Source of the DNA: Sinorhizobium arboris LMG 14919 | GTDB lineage: Bacteria; Pseudomonadota; Alphaproteobacteria; Rhizobiales; Rhizobiaceae | DNA length: 64,000 bases | Direction of reading: 5' to 3' | Assembly: GCF_000427465.1 (NCBI RefSeq) | Contig: NZ_ATYB01000008.1 | Location: forward strand, 62,001 to 126,000 | Shown here: positions 44,433 to 51,619 of the stretch, piece by piece | Numbering within the stretch: position 1 is the stretch's first letter | Layout: each line of letters begins with the position of its first letter | Notes under the pieces: model-generated | The model's input: only the letters and a program-made list of their open reading frames with translations | What the model was told of the DNA's origin: nothing | Database searches by the model: none | Position numbers and translations under genes: made by a program

Positions 44433-45836
44433 ATGACCGTTCGTGGATTGTTTGCCGGCAGGTCAGCAGCGGCCGCCTCTTCCTCGAAGCCGGAAATCGC
44501 GATCGTCGGCCGTGGATTTTCGGGCATCATGATGGCGATCGCGCTCATGAAGTCGATGCGGGAATCTTTCCACCTCACCATGTACGACCCGCATCCATCG
44601 ATCAGCGGCGGACAGGTCTTTTCCGCGGCCCAACGCTGCGAGATTCTCAACAGCCGGGTGCGCGATCTCTCGGTCGCGGCCGGCCAGCCCGACGATTTCA
44701 ACGACTGGCTTTGCGCCAATGATGAGTTCCGCACTGCCGTCCCGGCGGCCATTCCCGGCTTCCGGCAGATTTTCGTGCCGAAAGGCATCTTCAGCGACTA
44801 CGTGCATCAGCGCTTTTCCGAGGCGCTTGCCCGGCGCTCAGACATCACGGTGAGATTCTCCCACGAACCGGTCACGGGCTTGCGCAAGCTCGCGAGCGGT
44901 CGCTTCAGCCTTGTGCGAGAAGGGGGGAGTGACGCGTGTGACACCGTCATCCTGGCGACAGGCTTCGGCGTTCGCCCGCGCGACCTCGAAGTTTCCGATG
45001 CGGAGCGGCCGCTGGTGCGGACGCGCCGCCTCGTCGATCCGCGCCACGCGGTCCTGCTCGGTAGCGGCATTCGGGTTGTCGATCAGCTTTTCCAGATGCG
45101 CGATAACGGCTATGCGGGAAAGATCACGCTCATCTCGGCCCACGGCTTCCTGCCGCAGGCGCATACGCAGCTTGCCGCAGCGCCGAGTTTCCCTGTCGAT
45201 CCGATGCCGCACGGCCTGCGGCAGATCATGCGCTTCGTGCGTCAGGCCTGCGCTGAAGCCGAAACGAAGGGACAAGGTTGGCAGTCTGCGATGAACGGCC
45301 TGCGCCGGCGAGCGCGCTCGCTCTGGCAATCGCTTTCGGCGCAGGAAAAGCGCCAGTTCAACCGTCACCTGCGGGCGATTTACGACAGCCACAGAAACCG
45401 CCTGCCGGCGGCTGTTCACGCGCGGCTGCAGCAGGAACTTGCCGACGGGCGAACCGTGCTTCGCCGCGGACGGGCGGGGCGGCGCCTGCCGGAGGGCGTC
45501 ATGGTGCGCTGGTCGGGCCACCATGCCGAGGAACTGCTCAGGGCCGACCAGGTGATCGAATGCCGCTGTTCGGCGCCGGATCTTGGCACACCCCTGCTTC
45601 GCAGCCTCTTTGCGGGTGGGCTTGCTCAGCCCGATGAACTCGAGCTCGGCATCGCGGTCAGTCCGACGGGAGAAGTCTTGGGCCCGTGCGGGCGCACGCC
45701 GAATCTGTTCGCCATCGGTCCCCTCGGATTGGGGAGCCTGCCCGACATCGACCTCGTACCGGAAATCGTCACCCAGACCTATGCCGCAGCACGGCTGATC
45801 GCGACAGGTAAGCGCCTGGCGCTGAAAGCCGGATAG
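44433..45836 (+). CDS. FAD/NAD(P)-binding protein (first of a paralogous pair)
   Basis: A 467-residue flavoprotein of the NAD_binding_9 family. The FAD motif IAIVGRGFSGIMMAIALM is near residue 23, followed by GGQVFSAAQRCEILNSRV, DDFNDWLCANDEFR and a second nucleotide site AVLLGSGIRVVDQLF near 208. The C-terminal part has LFAIGPLGLGSLPDIDLVPEI. A strong AAAGGAG precedes ATG 44433. These proteins are predicted oxidoreductases or hydroxylases with unknown substrates. The next gene, 137 bases on, is a paralogue; the pair lies downstream of sulfur-linked genes. Confidence 0.82.
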   Translation: MTVRGLFAGRSAAAASSSKPEIAIVGRGFSGIMMAIALMKSMRESFHLTMYDPHPSISGGQVFSAAQRCEILNSRVRDLSVAAGQPDDFNDWLCANDEFRTAVPAAIPGFRQIFVPKGIFSDYVHQRFSEALARRSDITVRFSHEPVTGLRKLASGRFSLVREGGSDACDTVILATGFGVRPRDLEVSDAERPLVRTRRLVDPRHAVLLGSGIRVVDQLFQMRDNGYAGKITLISAHGFLPQAHTQLAAAPSFPVDPMPHGLRQIMRFVRQACAEAETKGQGWQSAMNGLRRRARSLWQSLSAQEKRQFNRHLRAIYDSHRNRLPAAVHARLQQELADGRTVLRRGRAGRRLPEGVMVRWSGHHAEELLRADQVIECRCSAPDLGTPLLRSLFAGGLAQPDELELGIAVSPTGEVLGPCGRTPNLFAIGPLGLGSLPDIDLVPEIVTQTYAAARLIATGKRLALKAG

Positions 45837-45973
45837 ATGCGATCACCGGGCCAGCAGGTGGCGGGCCCCGCAATAGTCGATCACCCAGCCCGCTGCAGGC
45901 AACGGCGGGCCGACAAATTCACGCGGAAGATCAACGACGACACGGGGTCGTCGCTGCGCAGTAGGTCTTCGAT

Positions 45974-47440
45974 ATGACGGATGCTGTCGACCAGAATGCT
46001 GCACGCCCAACCGTTGCGATCATCGGCGGCGGCTTCACGGGTGCTGTGGTCGCGAAGCATCTGGCGCGGGCGCGCGACATGGACGGTTGGCGGATTGTCG
46101 TGTTCGAGCCCCGGGAGCGGCTGGGATGCGGACTTGCCTATGACACGGCGGAGCCCGCGCATCGCGTCAATGTCCCGGCCGCGCGCATGAGCATCGATCC
46201 GGACGATCCCGACGACTTTATGCACTGGCTCGAGCTTCGGGGCGAACCGTGCGACGACTCCGAGGCGCTTGCCTGCGACGGCCATCTCTATCCCGCCCGG
46301 CAGCTATTCGGTCGCTATGTCGCCGAAGCGATCGCGCCGTTCCTGGAGGGCGGCCGCATCGCACACCACCGGGAGAGAGCGGTCGCCGTGGAGCGCCACG
46401 GAGTGGCCTGGGAGGTTCGCGGCGCGAGCGGAACACGGAGCCGCGCCGACGTTCTGGTGGTGGCAACGACGCACCCGGCCCCGGAGGCGCCCGCTGGCAT
46501 CGGCGCTGTCCTCTCCGGGCACCCCCGCTACGTGCCGGATTCGACCGGGCCCGGTGCGCTCGACAGGATCAGGACCGGTGATCGTGTGTTGATCATCGGC
46601 ACGGGCCTGACGTCGGCCGATGTGATCGCCACCTTGCGCAGGCGCGGGCATAAGGGGCCGATCACCGCCTTTTCCCGTCGGGGTCTGCTTTCGCGCGGGC
46701 ATGCCGATCGGGCGCAGGATCCCTATGGCGACTTCGTCTCGCAGCCTTGGAGATCGGCAGCGGAGCTGGTCGCCCAAGTGCGCCGGACGATCGCCGATGC
46801 GGAGGCCGACGGCTTCACATGGCATGCGGTCCTCGATGCGCTCAGAGCACAAGGGGGTGAGATCTGGCGCAATCTGCCGGTGACCGAGCGGCGGCGGCTC
46901 GTCCGGCACGTGCGGCCTTTCTGGGATGTGCATCGTTTTCGCGTGGCTCCGCAAATCGAAGCGGTCGTAAGTGCAGGGCTAAGGGACGGCGATATCCGCG
47001 TCCTTGCAGGTTCGATCGCCCATCTGGCGCGGGTGGGCGAGAATGTCGCGGTTAGCGTCCGGAAGCGCCGGGCCGGTGGAACGGAAGAGTGGGAATTCGA
47101 AGCCGTTGTGATCACCACGGGTCCGGCACACCGGTCGATCCTGCAAAGCCAGTCCTGGCTGGAGTCGCTCGGAGCCGCAGGTTATCTGCGCCCCGACGGA
47201 GTCGGCCTCGGCCTGGCGTGCAGCGAAACCAGCAGAGCGCTCGACAGCGTGGGCAGGGAGGTGGACAACCTCTTCGTTGCCGGTCCTCTCGCCCGCGGCA
47301 CCTTTGGCGAGCTTATGGGGCTGCCGCAGGTCAACGATCACGCGATTTTCGTAGCGTCGCAAATAGCCAGCCTGGCGCGGGCGCGCCGAGCGGCTGCGCC
47401 AGGCGCCGCGGATAACGGCGCTGCGGCACGATCCGCGTGA
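45974..47440 (+). CDS. FAD/NAD(P)-binding protein (second of a paralogous pair)
   Basis: A 488-residue protein of the same family as its upstream neighbour: VAIIGGGFTGAVVAKHLARA (FAD motif near residue 14), GCGLAYDTAEPAHRVNVPAARMS, DDFMHWLELRG and a second Rossmann site VLIIGTGLTSADVIATLRR near 206. The end has LFVAGPLARGTFGELMGLPQV. Overall identity to the first copy is low, so the duplication is old. Soluble flavin oxidoreductase function is expected; the substrate is unknown. Its C-terminal Ala-rich tail is disordered. Confidence 0.85.
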   Translation: MTDAVDQNAARPTVAIIGGGFTGAVVAKHLARARDMDGWRIVVFEPRERLGCGLAYDTAEPAHRVNVPAARMSIDPDDPDDFMHWLELRGEPCDDSEALACDGHLYPARQLFGRYVAEAIAPFLEGGRIAHHRERAVAVERHGVAWEVRGASGTRSRADVLVVATTHPAPEAPAGIGAVLSGHPRYVPDSTGPGALDRIRTGDRVLIIGTGLTSADVIATLRRRGHKGPITAFSRRGLLSRGHADRAQDPYGDFVSQPWRSAAELVAQVRRTIADAEADGFTWHAVLDALRAQGGEIWRNLPVTERRRLVRHVRPFWDVHRFRVAPQIEAVVSAGLRDGDIRVLAGSIAHLARVGENVAVSVRKRRAGGTEEWEFEAVVITTGPAHRSILQSQSWLESLGAAGYLRPDGVGLGLACSETSRALDSVGREVDNLFVAGPLARGTFGELMGLPQVNDHAIFVASQIASLARARRAAAPGAADNGAAARSA

Positions 47441-47663
47441 CGAGCTGCGCTCGATAACGCAGAATGCGGGGTCGGCGGAAACCGCGCGGCAGTCCCCATG
47501 CAACTTCTGCGGCAGCGCCTGCAGGCCATCTCTTACGCTTTTCGCCGTTCTGACATATATTAGGATGTGTCGGATTTCGACGAAAGGTAGAGCGGGAAAG
47601 AAGGGCCTGCGGCCGAGTTGCCCTTGCGCCCGCCTGTGAGAAGCCGCGAGGTATCGACGGCGA

Positions 47664-49028
47664 ATGGCCCGCATTCTTATCGTGTTGTTTAGCCTGTTCT
47701 CGGCCTTGGCGCTTCCAGTCGCGGTGGCGGGAGCCGAGCGAACGGCAATCGTCCTGCATGTCAACGGTGCCATCAGTCCCGCCACGGCGGAATATGTGAC
47801 GAGAGGCCTTCAACGGGCCAGGGATCGCGGTGCCGCGCTGGTGGTGCTGCAGATGGATACGCCCGGCGGACTGGATACCTCGATGCGCGACATCATACGC
47901 GCCATCCTTGACTCACCCGTCCCGGTCGCGAGTTTCGTCGCCCCCAGCGGTGCGCGGGCGGCGAGCGCCGGCACCTATATCCTTTATGCGAGCCACATAG
48001 CGGCCATGGCGCCGGGAACGAATCTGGGCGCAGCCACACCGATCGCCATCGGGGGAGGGCTTTTCGGCGGCGACGAGCAAGAGGGCGAGGAAAAGCCGGG
48101 CGAGCCGGACACGCCCGAACCCCGCAAGCCCGCCAATGCCGGAGAGGCGAAACTGATCAACGATGCGGTCGCCTATATCCGCGGGCTTGCGGAACTGCGC
48201 AATCGCAATGTCGATTGGGCGGAGCGGGCCGTGCGCGAGGCCGCGAGCCTTTCCTCCGCTGCGGCCGCGCGCGAGCAGGTCATTGACTTCACGGCCGTCA
48301 GCGTCGACGACCTTTTGAAGCAGGCGCACGGTCGCCCCGTCCGCATCGGCCAATCCGACGTTCGGCTCGATACGTCCGGGCTCGCCATAGAGGATTTGCC
48401 GCCGGACTGGCGCACGCAGCTGCTGTCGGTGATTACCAACCCGAACGTCGCACTCCTCCTGATGATGGTCGGCATCTATGGGCTCATCTTCGAGTTTCTC
48501 TCGCCCGGAACGGTCGTGCCCGGGACAATCGGCGGCATAAGCCTCCTGCTCGGGCTCTACGCGCTGGCGGTGTTGCCGGTGAGCTATGCCGGCGTCGGCC
48601 TCATCATACTCGGTGCGGCGCTGCTGGTGGCCGAGGCGCATGCCCCGTCCTTCGGTGTTCTCGGCCTCGGCGGCACCGTCGCTCTGGTGTTGGGCGCCGC
48701 CATTCTCTTTGACACGGACGTTCCTGGATTACAGGTATCCTGGCCGGCTCTGAGCGGCATCGGGATCGCCAGCCTCGCTTTCAGCCTGCTGGTCGCCCGT
48801 CTGGCCGTTGTTTCGCGCCGGCACAAGGTCGCCACCGGTGCGGAAGAGATGATCGGTATCTCCGGCAAGGTGGACAGTTGGGCGGGGGCGGACGGCTACG
48901 TGATCGCCCATGGCGAGCGGTGGAGAGCCGTCAGCAATGAGTCGTTTGGACCGGGAGAGGACGTCATGGTTGTCGGCCGGGAGGGCCTCACGCTCAAGGT
49001 GGCGCGCAAGCGAGCTGGAGCTGGATGA
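47664..49028 (+). CDS. NfeD-family membrane serine protease
   Basis: A 454-residue NfeD1b protein: signal peptide, ClpP-like serine protease domain (PSGARAASAGTYILYA with the nucleophile Ser; a Lys in NAGEAKLIND as general base), four to five membrane helices (GIYGLIFEFLSPGTVVPGT onward) and a C-terminal OB fold (GISGKVDSWAGADGYVIAHGERWRA shortened). Such proteases cleave the C-terminus of the slipin encoded next to them. ATG 47664 has GAGG twelve bases upstream. The TGA lies within a mosaic element, so the last residues (GAG) are encoded by repeat DNA. Confidence 0.88.
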   Translation: MARILIVLFSLFSALALPVAVAGAERTAIVLHVNGAISPATAEYVTRGLQRARDRGAALVVLQMDTPGGLDTSMRDIIRAILDSPVPVASFVAPSGARAASAGTYILYASHIAAMAPGTNLGAATPIAIGGGLFGGDEQEGEEKPGEPDTPEPRKPANAGEAKLINDAVAYIRGLAELRNRNVDWAERAVREAASLSSAAAAREQVIDFTAVSVDDLLKQAHGRPVRIGQSDVRLDTSGLAIEDLPPDWRTQLLSVITNPNVALLLMMVGIYGLIFEFLSPGTVVPGTIGGISLLLGLYALAVLPVSYAGVGLIILGAALLVAEAHAPSFGVLGLGGTVALVLGAAILFDTDVPGLQVSWPALSGIGIASLAFSLLVARLAVVSRRHKVATGAEEMIGISGKVDSWAGADGYVIAHGERWRAVSNESFGPGEDVMVVGREGLTLKVARKRAGAG

Positions 49029-49085
49029 GGAAAAGTGCGCGCGGTTTCCACCCGCATCCCGCGCTAACGCCATAACGGATCACGG
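49018..49085 (+). repeat. Mosaic module overlapping the nfeD stop codon
   Basis: GAGCTGGATGAGGAAAAGTG leads into GCGGTTTCCACCCGCATCCC and a final GATCACG. It matches the left module of the composite element at 23731-23797 and the reverse of 10237-10300. The nfeD stop TGA lies inside it, and the slipin ribosome site follows. Confidence 0.7.
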
Positions 49086-49103
49086 GGGAAAAGGAGATCG
49101 CTC

Positions 49104-49874
49104 ATGCCCTTACTTGGAAATCTAGCGCCCTTCGCCGCCGCGCTCCTGTTCGTGCTGATCGTCGTCGCCTATGCGATCAGGATCCTCCGGGAATATGAAC
49201 GCGGTGTGATCTTCACTCTGGGCCGCTTCACTGGCGTCAAGGGACCGGGACTGATCCTGCTCCTCCCGTATGTGCAGCAGATGGTACGGGTCGATCTCAG
49301 AACGCGTGTTCTGGACGTGCCCAGCCAGGACGTCATCTCGCGCGACAATGTTTCGGTGCGGGTCAGCGCGGTGATCTATTTTCGGGTCATCGATGCGGAA
49401 AAATCGACGATCCAGGTGGAGGATTTCATGGCGGCGACGAGTCAGCTGGCTCAGACGACGCTCAGGTCCGTGCTCGGCAAGCACGACCTGGACGAGATGC
49501 TGGCGGAGCGCGACCGGCTCAACGACGACATCCAGAAGATCCTCGACGTGCAGACCGACGCATGGGGCATCAAGGTGGCTACCGTCGAGATCAAGCATGT
49601 GGATATCAACGAGTCGATGATCCGGGCGATCGCCCGGCAGGCCGAGGCAGAACGCGAAAGGCGCGCCAAGGTCATCAATGCCGAGGGCGAGCAGCAGGCC
49701 GCGGCGAAACTGCTGGAAGCGGCTGAAATTCTTGCTCGAAAACCCCAGGCCATGCAGCTGCGCTATCTCAGTACCTTGAATGTCATCGCCGGCGAGAAGA
49801 ACTCGACGATAATCTTCCCGTTCCCGATGGAGATTGCCGAGATGTTGGCGATGAGGAAGCAGGGGGCGTCCTAG
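49104..49874 (+). CDS. Slipin (SPFH/stomatin family)
   Basis: A 256-residue SPFH protein: N-terminal membrane anchor (AALLFVLIVVAYAIRIL), EYERGVIFTLGRFTGVKGPG, the beta region DVPSQDVISRDNVSVRV and a C-terminal coiled coil (AEAERERRAKVINAEGEQQAA cut here). It forms inner-membrane oligomeric scaffolds and is a partner and substrate of the NfeD protease encoded directly upstream (76 bases away). AAAGGAGA lies before ATG 49104, a perfect ribosome site. The hydrophobic tail STIIFPFPMEI matches the NfeD cleavage region in relatives. Confidence 0.92.
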   Translation: MPLLGNLAPFAAALLFVLIVVAYAIRILREYERGVIFTLGRFTGVKGPGLILLLPYVQQMVRVDLRTRVLDVPSQDVISRDNVSVRVSAVIYFRVIDAEKSTIQVEDFMAATSQLAQTTLRSVLGKHDLDEMLAERDRLNDDIQKILDVQTDAWGIKVATVEIKHVDINESMIRAIARQAEAERERRAKVINAEGEQQAAAKLLEAAEILARKPQAMQLRYLSTLNVIAGEKNSTIIFPFPMEIAEMLAMRKQGAS

Positions 49875-49982
49875 AGCAGTTCCAGGTCCAGCGCAGCGGT
49901 TTTTCCTCCGGGATCGCCAAGAAACAAAGGGTTAGATCGCTTCCGCAATTCGGAGAAAAGCGGAAATGCTCGAGAGGTCGCA
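49872..49982 (+). repeat. Mosaic element starting at the slipin stop codon
   Basis: TAGAGCAGTTCCAGGTCCAG and GCGCAGCGGTTTTTCC are followed by an AAACAAAGGGTTAGATCGC segment and GCGGAAATGCTCGAGA, which pairs with the start of the element. This full-length form fills almost the whole gap to the NUDIX gene. The first three bases are the slipin stop codon. Confidence 0.75.
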
Positions 49983-50459
49983 ATGCCGAGGAGAAGTGCC
50001 GGCGTTCTGCTTTACAGATACGAGGCGGGCAACCTTTTGGTTCTGCTCGTTCATCCGGGCGGGCCTTTCTGGAGCAACAGGGATCTTGGCGCCTGGTCGA
50101 TTCCGAAGGGCGAGTACGATGCCGACGAAGAGCCCGAAGCAGCGGCGCGCCGGGAGTTCCTCGAGGAGACGGGCATCGCGATATCAGGCCCTCTGGAATT
50201 CCTCGGCGAAGAGCGCCAGAAGGGCGGCAAACTCGTCACGGCCTATGCGCATGAAAGCGAATTCGACGTAACCAGCCTGCGCAGCAACCTGTTCGAGACG
50301 GAGTGGCCGCCGCGGAGCGGCAGGATGCAGTCCTTCCCGGAAGTCGACCGCGCGGGATGGTTCACGCTCGAAGAAGCCCGCGGGAAGATAAACGCGTCGC
50401 AGCGGCCATTCATCGATCGGCTGGAAGCCGCGCGAAGCGCCGACCGCCCCGCATTTTGA
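49983..50459 (+). CDS. NUDIX hydrolase
   Basis: A 158-residue hydrolase with a complete Nudix box: GEYDADEEPEAAARREFLEE followed by TGI (residues about 43-65), giving the metal-binding REFLEET core. N-terminal RRSAGVLLYRYEAGNLLVLLVHPGGPFW is typical of the diadenosine-polyphosphate or MutT-like subgroup that acts on nucleoside diphosphate derivatives. Soluble. It follows slipin after a full mosaic repeat and is convergent with cysG, with 23 bases between stops. Substrate cannot be decided from sequence. Confidence 0.9.
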   Translation: MPRRSAGVLLYRYEAGNLLVLLVHPGGPFWSNRDLGAWSIPKGEYDADEEPEAAARREFLEETGIAISGPLEFLGEERQKGGKLVTAYAHESEFDVTSLRSNLFETEWPPRSGRMQSFPEVDRAGWFTLEEARGKINASQRPFIDRLEAARSADRPAF

Positions 50460-50482
50460 GCGGTTGCGCTCGCCGATCCGTT

Positions 50483-51619
50483 TCAATGGGCTACAGCGCG
50501 CAGGTCTGGTTGCGAAGCCTCCATCCTGCCGAAGCCCAATGGGATCGCGTCGGAACGACAAGGCGCCGCCTCGACGCCGGGCACGATCTCGACGGGAATT
50601 CCAAGGCTTTCAAGCGCTGCGATTTCGTCGACGGCACCGGCTAGCGCCATCGGGTTCCCGGACCGGAGGAGGACCACGCGTTTCCCTTCCCCGACGAGGG
50701 CCGCCATGTCTCTGCCTCGAAGTTTGGCGCTCCGGGCGACGGGGACGCGCTTTGCCTCGCGGCGCGCCAGTTCCAGGACGTCATTCGGGATCCATTCGTC
50801 AAAGAGGATCACATCGGCGGCTTGCAGGGAGCGAACCGCCTTCATGGTAAGGAGTTCCGCATCGCCCGGTCCGGCGCCGACGATGGTGACGCGGCCGATG
50901 GCTGAGGGTCGCGTGACCAGACGATCCGCCTCCGCCACCAGCCGCGTCTCTACACCCTCCTCCGGTGTATCAAGAAAGACCCGATCGACGAAACGCTCCC
51001 AGAACACGCGGCGCGCGGCACCGGGTTTCAGGCGCGCATTCACGCGATCGCGGATTGCCTGCGCGACCGCCGCCCAATGTTTGAGCGCCGGTGGCAGCAG
51101 GGCTTCGATCCGCCTGCGAATCGCCTGCGCCAGGATGGGTGCCGCCCCGTCGGTCGAGATCGCCACAACCACGGGCGAGCGGTTCACGATCGATCCGAAC
51201 TGGAACGCACAATAGGCCGGTTTGTCGATGACGTTGACGGGCACTCCGGCGCTCCGCCCGGCTTGGAAGAAAGCTTCCGCCTCGCACTCCTCCTCGCAAT
51301 CGGCAATGGCGATTGCCGCGCCCAGAAAGGCGCCCTCAAGCCACGCCTGATCGTGGTGAACGAGCCGGCCGTGCTCATGCGCGGGCCCACGGGCGAGGAG
51401 GTCGAGGAAGAGATCGCTGAGCGTCGCACGTGGCGCGTAAACGTGGACTTCCGCGCCGCAGGCCGCAAGAAGTTCCGCCTTCCAGGCGGCCGCATCGCTG
51501 CCGCCGGCGATAACGGCCCGTCTGCCATTCAGGGGCCAGAAGAGCGGCAGCGTCGCGAGTGCGGCAACGCGCTGGGGTCTTTGGGCCAGATCACTCCGCG
51601 GCGACGGTGAGGCAGGCAT
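50483..51619 (-). CDS. cysG: Siroheme synthase CysG with truncated methyltransferase domain
   Basis: A 378-residue protein. Residues 20-240 form the precorrin-2 dehydrogenase/sirohydrochlorin ferrochelatase module (RRAVIAGGSDAAAWKAELL with the NAD site, NVIDKPAYCAFQFGSIVNRS). Residues 244-355 are the start of a uroporphyrinogen-III methyltransferase (VTIVGAGPGDAELLTMKAV), but the GGDP motif reads SGNP and the protein ends about 110 residues early. The methyltransferase is therefore probably inactive and another SUMT would be needed. It overlaps nasA by 29 bases and ends the nitrate operon, where siroheme is required by NirB. Confidence 0.88.
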   Translation of the reverse strand: MPASPSPRSDLAQRPQRVAALATLPLFWPLNGRRAVIAGGSDAAAWKAELLAACGAEVHVYAPRATLSDLFLDLLARGPAHEHGRLVHHDQAWLEGAFLGAAIAIADCEEECEAEAFFQAGRSAGVPVNVIDKPAYCAFQFGSIVNRSPVVVAISTDGAAPILAQAIRRRIEALLPPALKHWAAVAQAIRDRVNARLKPGAARRVFWERFVDRVFLDTPEEGVETRLVAEADRLVTRPSAIGRVTIVGAGPGDAELLTMKAVRSLQAADVILFDEWIPNDVLELARREAKRVPVARSAKLRGRDMAALVGEGKRVVLLRSGNPMALAGAVDEIAALESLGIPVEIVPGVEAAPCRSDAIPLGFGRMEASQPDLRAVAH

